64,000 bases of DNA from Byssothecium circinans (Eukaryota > Ascomycota > Dothideomycetes > Pleosporales > Massarinaceae): positions 240,868-304,867 of the forward strand of contig ML977002.1 in the NCBI GenBank assembly GCA_010015675.1, given 5' to 3'. How positions within the stretch are numbered: position 1 is the stretch's first letter; the number at the start of each line of letters is the position of its first letter. Below are positions 35,353 through 46,606 of the stretch, piece by piece. The position numbers and the translations under genes were made by a program. The notes beneath the pieces are model-generated. The model saw only the letters and a program-made list of their open reading frames with translations, had not been told where the DNA came from and ran no database searches.

Positions 35353-36999
35353 TTATAGATCTTCCGTGCTGCCAGACCGGAATTGCCTCATCGTTGATTG
35401 CACCGATTGTCCCCCACCCACGCGGTCCTCCACTGCATATCGCGATACTTTGTGCTCCTCGTGCAATGAGCCCAGTCTCGGGTTGACCAAGAACTGCCGT
35501 CCTTCCTCTGTAAGGCCCCTAGCGTTATCTGTATTCCTGCGTAGAGCGCAATCTGGACGCGGCGGATTTTTTGACAACGATGCCGGCAGAGGCTTGTTGT
35601 GTGTAGGTTGCGCCAGATCTGGTGTCGTGTCCCCGTGTCGTTGCCGTCTTTCGTCTGTCGAAATCAGAGCAGTATTTGTCATGCTGATGCTCAAAGGCGA
35701 CGCTGTGCGAATTGGTGCACGCTTCCTTGGTGATGGTGGACGGCACGTCTCGCGCGAGGAGAGCGCTTCCTGGAAGTGCCGACTTCTCTCTTCTAACGAG
35801 CTCCTCGGCGAATCTGTTCTCATGCTTAGAGGCGATTCTGCCCGCGACATCCCTCCCTGCTTGCTTTGACTTCCTATCCTCGGGATACTTCCACCGTGTT
35901 CGACACCTTTTTTGTGAAATCTCGTCACAGAAGCGGCTCTGGGTTCGTCGTATGTGAGATGATCGTGGTGTTTTTCTCCACTCGCGGTCCTTGTGCTGGG
36001 CGCAGAGCCGTCTCCTTCTCTTTTCGGAAATGAGCGAAGAAAGAAAGATCCTCGAGATCTAGGAGAGTGACTCCCTCTCCTTGAAATTGATCTAGCGCTT
36101 TCGCCACTACACCGCTCGTTGCGTATTTGTTGCTCGGCAAGCTTACGCCTTTGCATCTTGGGAATATCGGCAAGTACTTTGTGATAATGTTCGTCAAAGT
36201 CGTAATCGAAGCTGTTGCGTAGTGGATCAGGATTTGGATAAAGTGGTTGGATCGCAATACCTGGAGAGGTAGGCGTCGCAGGTCTGCTATCCCCATACGC
36301 CGATGAAGAATTAGAGTTGGTGTCCAGTCCCGGGCAAGGCTCGTTTGGCATTCTACGCCCGAGCGCTGGCGTTGCTAAACCCACTTTCTCACCACCTTCA
36401 TCGTAATAGCTGCTACCTGACGTCGCCTCCTTTGCTTCCCGCTTCTCGCACAGTTTGTTTGCGTATTGCGATGTCGATCCTTTCTTTCTCTTTGGAGAAA
36501 CCGGTCGTATTATATCCTCTTGCAACCAAGACGTCTCTCCTCTTCTGTACCTCCACCATCCTACCACCTCGAAAACCTTTAGTGGATCGGGATTCATGCG
36601 CTTGTTCCTGTACTCCGCTATTGCCGTCACTATCTCTTGAGTAGACCAACCTACTGGCAATGGAATCTCAGCACTGGAACTACTTGTTGATGTAACGTAT
36701 TCGGCCACTGAGACTTCGAGCGTCATGTCTTCGGACCTGTGATTATTGGAGCGAGCAGGACTCGTGCTTTCTGCGAAATGTGAAATAGGCTTCTTGTACG
36801 GCATCAGGCCGGTGCGCTTTGGAGGAGGCGGTTTGGTAGGTGGAGTTGCGATAGGGTCATAACACCGCTGATTGGGTGGCTTCATGATACTCTCCTTTGT
36901 GTGGGGGAGACAGGGAGATAGATATGCGTCACCGTAAGCCTCGTCGCTGAATCTAGCCTTTCGAGACGATTTCATCTTACGCATAGGGTCGCGGCGCAA
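35353..36999 (-). CDS. Large disordered protein with a small helical core
   Basis: A 548-residue single-exon protein, mostly Ser, Pro, Arg and Glu. One segment looks folded: VGWSTQEIVTAIAEYRNKRM through FEVVGWWRYRRGE at about residues 117-150. The rest has many SPR/RSxSP units typical of phosphorylated, disordered scaffolds. No signal peptide or membrane segment. The length of the open frame and steady codon use support a real gene. Function unknown. Confidence 0.65.
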   Translation of the reverse strand: MRRDPMRKMKSSRKARFSDEAYGDAYLSPCLPHTKESIMKPPNQRCYDPIATPPTKPPPPKRTGLMPYKKPISHFAESTSPARSNNHRSEDMTLEVSVAEYVTSTSSSSAEIPLPVGWSTQEIVTAIAEYRNKRMNPDPLKVFEVVGWWRYRRGETSWLQEDIIRPVSPKRKKGSTSQYANKLCEKREAKEATSGSSYYDEGGEKVGLATPALGRRMPNEPCPGLDTNSNSSSAYGDSRPATPTSPGIAIQPLYPNPDPLRNSFDYDFDEHYHKVLADIPKMQRRKLAEQQIRNERCSGESARSISRRGSHSPRSRGSFFLRSFPKREGDGSAPSTRTASGEKHHDHLTYDEPRAASVTRFHKKGVEHGGSIPRIGSQSKQGGMSRAESPLSMRTDSPRSSLEERSRHFQEALSSRETCRPPSPRKRAPIRTASPLSISMTNTALISTDERRQRHGDTTPDLAQPTHNKPLPASLSKNPPRPDCALRRNTDNARGLTEEGRQFLVNPRLGSLHEEHKVSRYAVEDRVGGGQSVQSTMRQFRSGSTEDL

Positions 37000-37008
37000 A
37001 GGGGATGT

Positions 37009-38260
37009 TTAAGAGGCATGGCCTTCATCGTGATGGTAATAACCTGGAGCATGGGTACAGTCGCACATCCTAGATCGCGGATCCGGTGAACGTTGCATGT
37101 GTACTGCGTTGTTCTCATAAAACGTGTCGTAGGTGTGTTCGAGCTGATCGTTGTGCTGCTTGCATATTTGGGGCAGCTCCCTGACTCCTTCATGTCTTGT
37201 TGAGTCAATGTGTATGACTCCTGGCACGTCCATGACACACACCCAGTCTGTCATTCGTTAGAGTAAATTTCCGGCGCAATGACGGTTCAGAGCTTGACAG
37301 ATATTGTGTTCATTTGACGTCGAATGCAAGACTTGTCTCCATCATTACAAGGCTTGGACAAATCGGGATGATGAGCCTCGGTATCGATGTTGTCAAACCG
37401 GTCTTCAATCAAGGCTGCCAAGTCTGACGCCATGAAAGACTCGAAAGAAACCCCGGCATTCGGTAGAGCCGGATTATGGTGAGAGATGCTCAAGTCGAAG
37501 TACTGCGAAAGATTTCCAGAAGAATGGTCAACGTATGACTGACTAGAGGGGAATCGACCCGGGATAGGTCGGTGACAGCACTACAGATGTTGATCCAGTT
37601 GCAAACGCGCATCGAAGATAGACAGTAGCTTGTAGCGACAGCCCCGATACCAAAACATGCGAAGTCATGTCTAATCCATGTCTTTTGGAAGTGCTGGTGT
37701 TCAGTACGAGGCGCACCAACCCTGATGATCGAACGATCCATGTTGAGGATTGAGTCATGCCTCCTACAATTCAACCATTCCGTTAAGCCCTCAGCTCACC
37801 CAATTGTAAAATATGTGTTTTCAAGCTCGCGTTGATCGTGCCAGAGCTGCGAGTCGGCGCATAATCCGCTGGACAGTACTGCACTGCTTTGGGCACAGCC
37901 AGTTGGTGTGAGAATGCTGACATACTTGAAATATCGAACGGACCTCGCATGTGTTGTTGATGTTGCCCAAAGCTCGTGCACTAATGCGTGTTTGCTCCAA
38001 AGGATATCTGGAATCTGCTGAGAAGAGCTTGTGAGGCGGAGTGTTCACGGCTCGTTGACTCATCACCTTGTCTTGTAAGTATAGACGTGCGAACCACTAG
38101 AACAAACCAAGCCCAAGTGCCACTCTCCCGCCGCGAGCGATCCGTGGAACAGCAATGTAGATAGGTCCATCTCAGGGATCTTGGCGCTTTCATTGTGGGA
38201 ATGGCCAAGGTACGGGTGGCAGGAGCGGGTAAGTCGTCTTCGACATTGCTTGCTCACAAA
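37009..38260 (-). CDS. Possible multi-exon gene of unknown function
   Basis: No single long frame, but on the minus strand several short open pieces are separated by sequences that look like introns: GTGAGC...TTAAC...TTGTAG at about 37801-37766, GTCAGT...TTTCGCAG at about 37545-37505, and GTCAAA...CTAAC...GACAG near 37318-37250. Joined, they would give a protein of about 330-350 residues with SHNESAKIPEMDLSTLL early, then GVSFESFMASDLAALIEDRF, and finally VPGVIHIDSTRHEGVRELP. I do not recognise a family. The exact exon set and start are unsure, and it could instead be a decaying gene. Confidence 0.35.
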
Positions 38261-38840
38261 ACTCCGGCTTCAAATCGTTGAAGATGCAAATCCATCATCA
38301 TGATGGATCAAATATAATGACGGGAAAGAAAGGAGGTCTGGCGGTGGATGTGCGAAATGACGCCGTCGCCGGCGCTTTTCTCGCTCCGACCCGGCGTTAT
38401 CGATAACGTACCTCAACACCTCTTCTTTGCTTGCACGACTCACAACGCTGTTAGAACGATCAAAGTCATCGTAGTCTCATCAATCTCCTATAACAATATC
38501 GTATTTGATATATCCTGTCTTCGTTTTGACATGATTTCCGCCCCGCCACGACTTAGTGATGACCTTGGACGCCAGATCTCACCACTAGCAGCCGTCTTTT
38601 CGCAACAGTATCCCTCGCGTGTCAAATTGATGCATCTATCGATGACGATGTCTTCGCCGCCTTCCCCGCATTTTAGATCGTTGTCCTGACTTTAGCCTTT
38701 CGTCCTTGATCCGGAGAAATTGTCATTCGGCTCAATCCCCGCCGAGCCGCGATGCTGCTCCTTTCATTGCATTCTCTAGCTCAACACCAAGCGCTTTATA
38801 AGGCTGTTGAACACATGAGCTTGGCACTAGCTGCTTCACA

Positions 38841-41025
38841 ATGAAGTTTCCGACATGCTTCTGGGGTACGTTAGCCTTGTCATTCTCGCCGACTTTAGTG
38901 GTTACGGCAACACCATGTTGGCGAAATACAAGATGCAGTGGACCTAGTGTGGCAGCGTTTTCAGGTATGCTTACAGCAACGCTGTCAAAGACATCCCACT
39001 TATGATAGATAGGGCCATGGGACTCGAACATATATGCGCCTGCTTCCCGGACCGTGCAGCCCAAGACCGTCTTCACAACTCGAAACAGAACTTCAACACC
39101 ATATATAGGTTCCGGGAAGCTGCAAGGAAATGGAAGTAACATAGTTTACGATTTCGCTCTTGAAGTTGGCGGAATCATCTCCCTCTCTTATTCAGCATCC
39201 GGGCCAGGTAGCATTGGACTTGCGTTCACTGAAGCTAGTACGTGGATTGGAGAATGGTCCGATGCTTCGAATGGCAAATTCGCCGGCAGAGATGGAGCAC
39301 TGTATGTGAACATCACTGCAGCCAGCAATGGGACGTACACCATGCCAGACAAAGTTATGCGCGGAGGATTTCGCTACATGACGGCTTTCCTCCTATCGAA
39401 CAGCAATACCAATGTCGATATCTCCAATGTACAGCTCGAGATCAGTTTCCAGCCTACGTGGTCGGACCTGAGAGCCTACCAGGGGTACTTCCACAGCAGC
39501 GATGAGCTACTCAACCGGATCTGGTACGCAGGCGCCTATACATTACAGACAAACGCGGTCCCCGTCAATACAGGACGATGGGTACCAATGCTAGCAAATG
39601 GGTGGGCGAACAATGGAACCCTTGGGCCTGGCGACACGATTATTGTTGATGGCGCAAAGCGAGATCGTGCTGTGTGGCCTGGTGACATGGGGATTGCAGT
39701 GCCGTCGAGCTTCGTGAGCATTGGAGATCTAGATAGCGTTAAGAATGCACTGCAAGTTATGTATGACTATCAGGTAAGTAAACTGCGCAGGATGAGTGGC
39801 CATTGTTAATTTTGTCAGAACAAAGATGGGTCATTCCCAGAAGCAGGACCTCCATTACTCCAGCAAAACAGTGATAGTAAGTTCAAGGACCAGAAGTCCG
39901 AGTGATACTAACAGGAGCACAGCATACCATATGTGGACAATGATCGGAACCTACAAGTACATGCTCTATACTAATGACGATGCTTTCGTACGTCGAAACT
40001 GGGCCAAGTATTTGCGTGCCATGGAATACATTTACCGCAAAGTCGATGCCAGCGGCCTCGTCAACCAGACTGGGACCCGTGACTGGGCACGGTGGCAGAC
40101 TGGGTTCAACAACACAGAAGCAAACGTGATCTTGTATCACACACTGAACACCGGCGCATCACTCGCTACCTGGCTCAACGATACCACCGGCCTCGCTAAT
40201 CAGTGGCTGAACTACGCTACATCACTTCAGACAGCAATCACGAAACACTGCTATGACGAAGCCTATGGAGCCTTCAGAGACAATGCGACTGCGACACGGC
40301 TCCATCCGCAAGATGCTAATAGCATGGCCATACTTTTCGGCATTGTAAACGCCACCTCTCCAACCGCATCGTCCATCTCATCTCGACTCACAGAGAACTG
40401 GTCACCCATCGGCGCTGTCGCCCCTGAGCTTCCTGAAAATATATCACCCTTCATATCCAGCTTTGAGATCCAAGCCCATCTCACCGTTGGCGAGACTGAC
40501 CGCGCTCTCGACCTCATTCGCCGCACTTGGGGTTGGTACGCAAATCATCCCAACGGTACGGGCAGTACTGTGATTGAAGGCTACCTCGTGAACGGTACGT
40601 TCGGATATCGCTCGAGTCGTGGGTATGGATACGACGCTTCATACGTCTCGCACGCTCATGGCTGGAGTTCTGGACCCACAAGCGCGCTCACAGAGTACAT
40701 CGTTGGCCTCATCGTTACGGAGCCTGCCGGTCGCTCGTGGGAGTTGAAGCCTCAATTCGGTGATTTGGAATTCGCTGAAGCTGGATTTACGACGGTGAGG
40801 GGAAAGTTTAGGGCGAAATGGGAGAAGAGGGATGGTGGTTATCTAGCAACAGTGGAGACGCCAATTGGAACCACGGGAAGTTTGGGACTACCAGTATTGC
40901 AGAGTGGGAAGGTACCGGTGATCAAGATCAATGGTCAAATAGTACCAGTGGACGATACTTCACTGCAGGGTGGCCGCATGATCAAAGACTTGGAAGGCGG
41001 AAAGTATGAGATTGAGGTCAGTTGA
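38841..41025 (+). CDS. Secreted GH78-like alpha-L-rhamnosidase
   Basis: Best model: exons 38841-38964, 39013-39773, 39819-39876 and 39923-41025, about 681 residues. The last two introns are well supported (GTAAGT starts, frame restored at NSDTYHMWTMIGTYKYM). The first exon supplies a hydrophobic leader (TLALSFSPTLVVTATP) and is less sure. The protein has a beta-rich N-terminal part, then a catalytic (alpha/alpha)6-type region including YHSSDELLNRIWYAGAYTL, an acidic DGAKRDRAVWPGDMG motif characteristic of the GH78/rhamnosidase clan (general acid region), and later HAHGWSSGPTSALTEYIVG. Many NxS/T sites fit secretion. The expected role is removing L-rhamnose from plant glycosides or pectin. The substrate is not proven, and some GH78-like enzymes act on other sugars. 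Confidence 0.8.
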
Positions 41026-41587
41026 TGGCGGGAAAAGGCGCTCCGTAACAGTAGCAGGAACCATATATCAACAACCTGCCAGCAATTCTCCTACACTGTA
41101 CCTGTCGTTTCTTCTTAAGTCACGAGTGCAATAGCCTGGAGATACCCCATTTATTGCTGACACTGTCATCCACTCCATCGGGATCATTAATTTCAGGAAT
41201 CCGAAAAGCACATGTGGATACACTCTTGCGTTGAAGAACAAGACGGTTTCTAATGAGCAATGACAATATAACCTGAATGCGCCACCTGGGTACCTTGGGT
41301 TAATCGCCTGCCACCGGAGTTCTAAGAACGGGACGAGATAGAATCATCAAAGAACCCAATTCCCGGGACCTGTTGTTAACAATGACATTGTTGTCTGCAC
41401 CCGTTACACTATGCTTTGTAATTTCCCAATGTGTATACATAATGGATCTGGATACGTGTAGTATATATAGACTTTAATTTCCCCAATCTCAGTAAATCCA
41501 AACCATTTTCATATTCAAACAACCTACACACACTACATTCAAACGACAGCAAATACGCTTCATCCAGAAAACAGAAGACATACCCAA
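41026..41587. other. Intergenic; no supported gene
   Basis: 3' end of the rhamnosidase gene and promoter of the RING-like gene. Nothing distinctive seen. Confidence 0.4.
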
Positions 41588-42817
41588 ATGACTGCAGGTA
41601 AGGAACACTCGTCATTTGAGATGAATCGCACCCTCTTTATGGCGCAGCTCACCATGGCCAATGACGTTACGCGCGAATCCGCGGTATTATGGCCGAGGAA
41701 AGATCGGAGGGAACAATTTGATGGTTACATGAGGAAGTTATATACTCTATACACTGAAGCCATGCGTAGCCGTCCCAATCATAAGAGGACTCGTTTCAGT
41801 ATCGAAGAACTAGGTAGCCTCGACTGGAGCCGATTCCTCGTACTACGCCAAAAACACTATACGACCATGGCTGACCTGTGTGAGGTTAAACACTCATTTG
41901 GCGCTGTTAAAGAATTTGATCAAGCTATGTACATCGGCTCGGAGTTCTGCGTTGAGGCTCGAATTCGTGCCGGTTCACGCGTTCTCTGGGTTGAGAATCG
42001 CCTCGCGAGTGGCCGCGAGGTCGACTACTCATGGCAGGACAATCCTCACCTGAACATCCCAAAAGTTCAAGACGTGGTAATATATAAATGCGACCTTGAG
42101 CGGAGACTTAGCGAGGATACGAATTGGATTGTCGATGATTCAATCGTTCTTTCCCTGGAGTTTCAGGTCATGATAACTTATGTCCACAACATCGAGGTGA
42201 AGATGAAGAGAGCCCAGGAGCTTTTCGACCTTGCAGCTCGGTTAGAAGATCGTAGGCAGTCAAAAATCGAGAAGCTGGTACAGCCCTTCACTCATGAGAG
42301 ATCCTCACGCAAGCCTGAGTATAGCCTTTGCTGGAGAGAATTTGGATTCGTCGATGATGAATCTACTCACAAAGCTGTCACGACCCAGTGTAAACACATC
42401 TTTGGCAAGCCATGTCTCCAAGATTGGCTTACAAGCCACAAACGCACTTGTCCAACATGTGTCCAATTCCTGTGGACTTGTGCGGATGCCCCACCTCTCG
42501 ATCCTGCCGAACCTCTTGAGGACATCTTACCCCTCCATTTTGGCATCTGTTACAATCGCTTTAAGCACAACTTGAGTAGTTTTCGGATAGATTACATGAA
42601 GATCGACAAGTTCCTCATGGAACCGCAAAAGGACTTTTATGGCGATGAGATGCTATATCTGATTCAGAAGTTAGCAATGATTGATCATAACTGCAGAAGC
42701 CTTATTGATTTTATGACTGACTCCTTAGAAGGCATGGGTTACCATAGGTACTTGAAAAATGACAAGGAAGATGAGGAGGTTCTTCGCGCTGCGGATGTAG
42801 AGCACGCAAGTGACTGA
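41588..42817 (+). CDS. RING-like zinc-finger protein, incomplete zinc ligands
   Basis: A 409-residue single-exon protein. The N-terminal 230 residues are helical and unrecognised. At about residues 245-300 there is a RING-type segment: YSLCWREFG, then TQCKHIFGKPCLQDWL, then RTCPTC. The Cys-x-His core, the Trp and the final CxxC are present, but the first CxxC pair has only one Cys and the position usually filled by Cys after HxF is Gly. The latter is common in fungal orphan RINGs; the former is not. The C-terminus is acidic. If active it would be an E3 ubiquitin ligase; with missing ligands it may not fold as a true RING. It lies between the rhamnosidase and two pseudogenes. Confidence 0.65.
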   Translation: MTAGKEHSSFEMNRTLFMAQLTMANDVTRESAVLWPRKDRREQFDGYMRKLYTLYTEAMRSRPNHKRTRFSIEELGSLDWSRFLVLRQKHYTTMADLCEVKHSFGAVKEFDQAMYIGSEFCVEARIRAGSRVLWVENRLASGREVDYSWQDNPHLNIPKVQDVVIYKCDLERRLSEDTNWIVDDSIVLSLEFQVMITYVHNIEVKMKRAQELFDLAARLEDRRQSKIEKLVQPFTHERSSRKPEYSLCWREFGFVDDESTHKAVTTQCKHIFGKPCLQDWLTSHKRTCPTCVQFLWTCADAPPLDPAEPLEDILPLHFGICYNRFKHNLSSFRIDYMKIDKFLMEPQKDFYGDEMLYLIQKLAMIDHNCRSLIDFMTDSLEGMGYHRYLKNDKEDEEVLRAADVEHASD

Positions 42818-43328
42818 TCCTGAGTAGGAGGAGAATGCTGATGCGAACGCTACTGTAGATGTTTGCTGAAGCGGATGATCTTGACAAGGTCTTAGAAGAT
42901 CGCTGAGACTCACTTGTGAAGCGAAGAATCCTAGAGTGAATCCCGAAGCGTAAGTAATAAATGTCGAAATTGAGTTGATGAGACGTCAATACTCTCGAAA
43001 ACTTGTTGAAATTGAAATATCCCCACTGTATTCTCCTCTCTAAGATAGCTCAAAGTCTTTATTTGCCCGTTCCCAAATACATTATCTTGTAAGCTATGCG
43101 CTAAGCTATAAATACCTCCTGAATCCCGTTATTCTATAACTACCAATGGAAGCCGTTGTATTGAACTACCCGCTTACGCTTCCACCCTGTCCGTCCCGAG
43201 TTCGAACCAATAGTAGTCACATTACAACCTGGCGTCCTCTCATATCTTCTCTCTTCCATCTCAACGATCAATCAAAGGCTTTCAAGTCCGAAGAGTAATC
43301 ATCACACCCCCAACGTTGCATGTCAAAG
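42818..43328. other. Intergenic; no supported gene
   Basis: Short spacer between the RING-like gene and the regulator pseudogene. A GTTCGAACC-like sequence near 43200 looks like a tRNA T-loop but no tRNA fold surrounds it. Confidence 0.4.
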
Positions 43329-44984
43329 ATGGTGAAGAGTGCCGCATCCATGAGCCAAACGCTGCGGAAGGACCAACGACAACCGAGATGCAAGACCAAA
43401 ACGGGTTGTCGGGCGTGCCAGTAGAATGAGCACCAAATCTTTCAATCTCAAGATTGCATATACTGATTAGTCGTAGAAAACAAAAGGTCAAATGCGACGA
43501 AGGTTGGCCAGCATGCCACTGTTGCATCTTAACTGGACGAGCTTGCGACGTCTACGGTATCTGGGATGGAAGTAATCGATATGAACAATGTTCCACCGGC
43601 AATGCTGCAGTGGATACTCTCATGATTGCCATTGAAACTATACCCGCTCCAAGGCTGTGGATTCCCAAAGCGCCACCAGCGACATATATGAGCCGTGCCA
43701 TCCCGGAAGAACAATCCTACTTCAACTTCTACCAACACTGTACTGCTTCGCATCTCCAAATCGACTTCGGGCCCAGTTTTCGGAACTCGATCTTGCTGCG
43801 GACTAGCGCTAGTCGGCCCGCAGTTCTGCGTGCGATGATGGCGCTCAGTGCCTGTCATAAGCGGAAAGAAGTTGTCAGCTTCTCGAGGGATAAATCGCAT
43901 ACGCGACCGAACATATGGAGCAGCTTGTTTTGAGATGATATAGCAAAGCGATCCACTATCTTCAGCCTCATTGCTTAGCTGACGGAAGTAACTCAATTCG
44001 CAAAGCACTAATCATATGTCTGATCTTTGTGCTTGTCGAGTTCCTACGTGGCAACTACCTGATAGGCTACAAGCACCTTCAGTTTGGTTTGTGATTTCTT
44101 CCATATATCAAACTCGAGGGAAGGCCAAGAGCAAAATCGGCGCCTAAAAGGGGCAACCATCATTACCGTGGCATGATACCTTGGACGACATTTTAACCCT
44201 TGCATCCGAGCGATTACATGTTCTTTCGCCTTTACTAGCAGATACACTCCACGAAACCTTCTTTTATGACCTGCCAACCTTCAAATACACCTCAATCGAC
44301 GAAGCGCAATTTTCCTCAACCAAGTCTTCCGTGGCGTCAAACGCGTCACAAAAGAATATGACCAATCACCAGATCCTCCTGACGCCTGGCCCATTGTGTA
44401 TTGGGAGCTTCTGAGCTCCGATCAGAATTTCATCCGTGGTGCCCTCGATTCTTGGCTACGAACTTACGACGCCACTGTCGCGGGTCTGAGAAAGAGCAGC
44501 AATTTCGAAGAAGTTCGACGCTGTGAAGCATTGTGGGTATACTACATCATGGCGACCATTGTGGGAGCTACATCTCTGCCTCTACATAAACAGATGGTTT
44601 ATGATGAGCATATGTCGAGATTTCTAGCTATAATAGGCCAGTCGATCAAGTTACGGGATGACGGCGGACCGCTCGAAGCATTGGGGAATACTGAACCGGC
44701 TGACTTCTTCACTACTGATAACGAAGGGTTAGTACCTGAAGGGCTGGATCTCGCCACTACACTACACCGCGCTCAAGTGTCAAAACCTCCGGATCCGCGT
44801 GCAAGCCGTTGAACTTCTGCGATCGCTTTATCGCAGGGAGAGCTGCTAGGAATTCATTCACCTTGCTCGCATTGTTGAAGAGGTCGTGCATCTGGAAGAG
44901 GGCGACTTTTTTAAAGGTACCTCTAATACGGAGATCGGTGAAATGTTGAATTGGAAAGATATGCGAGAGTTCACCGTTGCCTAA
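43329..44984 (+). pseudogene. Broken Zn2Cys6 fungal transcription factor
   Basis: The start is well preserved. Exon 1 (43329-43420) ends at the first CxxC (TGCRAC), a 56 bp intron (43421-43476) follows, and exon 2 opens with QKVKCDEGWPACHCC and GRAC, completing a C-x2-C-x6-C...C-x2-C-x6-C zinc cluster. Beyond that, the regulator's middle homology domain is scattered across all three frames. Pieces such as YSKAIHYLQPHC and LIFVLVEFLRGNYLIGYKHL are in one frame, DSWLRTYDATVAGLRK in another, and LRIRVQAVELLRSLYRRE in a third, with in-frame stops at about 43940, 44096 and 44849. A few of these could be unplaced introns, but not all. The last stop interrupts a position where a Trp is expected. Such regulators often control the gene cluster they sit in. 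Confidence 0.75.
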
Positions 44985-45591
44985 AGCGAGGAGGATTGAA
45001 AAGGTAGATGCAACCCTATGTAAGGATAACTATGGGGGTGTCGACATAGTGTGTAAACGCAGGAGCGAGTTGGTTGGCACATTGTGCGCCGCGTGTACGA
45101 TAGCAAGACAGGATGATAGGTAGGTACTGCTGGAGACGGATTGAAGGAGTAAGGACATTTGATAACGGAAGTTTTGTTTATCTGAATATATTTTCCAAGG
45201 ATCTTAAAGAGGGAATCCGCTTATGCGTAATAGTAATAGCTTGTATACGTGCTATGGTTCTTTATCTCAAGCATCTCGTTTGTGAGGACACAAATTGATG
45301 TGACTGGTCGAACCGTTTCCGACATAGTATCTCTGCGAAGTCCTAGAACGAGAATGTTGGGTGCACTCATTATTTCAGCGTTTTTGTTCGTCGGATATGG
45401 ATCTTTCTGATTGGTTGAAGATGGGGATGGATGAAAAGGGGGCGCAGACACGAAGGGAGAAGATCCTTTCGGCAGCGAGTTAAAGTCCCCTCTCTCCCAC
45501 TGATCGTTCCAAATCATCTCAGTTCAGTCACTTGCCTAGTGATAATCTCTTTTAGACCGTTCTTTCACTTTCTAAATAAATTCCAATCGCC
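44985..45591. other. Intergenic; no supported gene
   Basis: Spacer between the two pseudogenes. Nothing I can support. Confidence 0.4.
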
Positions 45592-46606
45592 ATGTCAGCC
45601 CTATGGGACGTCATCAAAGCACTCTTCAACCAGTCCAACCCTACTTTTGACTCCGCACGTGATATTCCCTCCCTAACCGGACGAGTTATCCTGCTATCTG
45701 GAGCCAATACAGGCATCGGCAAGCAGACTGCGCTAGAACTTGCCAAACACGATCCTGCACAGGTATGGGTCGGAGAACGGAATCTGCAGACGGGGAGGCA
45801 GGCGTTATCCGACATTCAGGCTGTGGCATCTCCGAAGACGGCTGTGGAGCTCTTGGAATTGGATCTGACATCTCTCATGTCCGTGAAGGCTGCCGCTAGG
45901 AAGCTCGTCGCGCAATCGGATAGACTGGATATCTTGGTGTTGAATGAATGGGGACCATGGGAGGTCAGCCAGGACAGACAGGGAGTTATTAGAGGCAGTT
46001 TGGAAAAAGCTGTATATGCCATATCCGTAAATCATTACCATGATGTAGACATGCTGACAATGTAATGTTTATATTAACATGGGACATGCGCCCCTCCTAA
46101 AACTCCTCCCTCCCCGTCTCCAAGAGACCGCGAAACGCCCGGTCAAGGGTACTGAGCCCCATGCCCTAAGGCTCTCTTCCGATTCTTACAAGACCAGTGT
46201 AGTGCCAAAGACTGGCATTGATTTTGACACTCTCAAGACAGAGCGGTCCCAATACTCCGGTATTACCAAGTACTGCCAGTCCAAGCTCGCTAACACCGTC
46301 TATGCCGCACCCATTGTGAAGCTATATCCTCAATTTACCACCCTCGCAATCCTAGAGAAGTGGCAACAGGCTTGTACAACACGGGAACCACTGGCGATTG
46401 ATGGGTGGTGACACTGTTGGCGAGGGTTATTGCTCCTTTGCTGGCGAAGCCGGTGGATGGGGGATGCAAATGGAATTGAGGAGAGTGGAAGGTTTTACAG
46501 TTCTATCGGGAAGAAGGATACTGAGAGCGATGCTGTCAGGGAGGGGAAGCTTAAGAAGAGACTGTGGGAGTGGACTAAGAGTGAGCTAGAAGGCCACGCT
46601 CTCTAA
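45592..46606 (+). pseudogene. Broken short-chain dehydrogenase/reductase (SDR)
   Basis: The N-terminal Rossmann part is intact, with SGANTGIGKQTALELAKHDP (TGxxxGIG cofactor motif) and LLELDLTSLMSVKAAA, but where the family has an LNAG motif the sequence reads LNEWGPWE. After residue ~150 the frame is lost at a would-be intron whose splice sites are gone (around 46030-46075); a CTGAC branch sequence remains. The catalytic part resumes at MGHAPLLKLLPP and includes the YxxxK motif as YCQSK. It then shifts frame again into VATGLYNTGTTGD, followed directly by a TGA, and finishes with IGKKDTESDAV and LWEWTKSELEGHAL in yet another frame. At least three lesions make this non-functional. The ancestral enzyme was an NAD(P)-dependent oxidoreductase of the retinol-dehydrogenase/protochlorophyllide-reductase-like type. 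Confidence 0.8.

Noticed and set aside
43130..43215. tRNA-like GAGTTCGAACC
   Set aside because: Resembles a T-loop, but no acceptor, D or anticodon stems can be folded around it on either strand.
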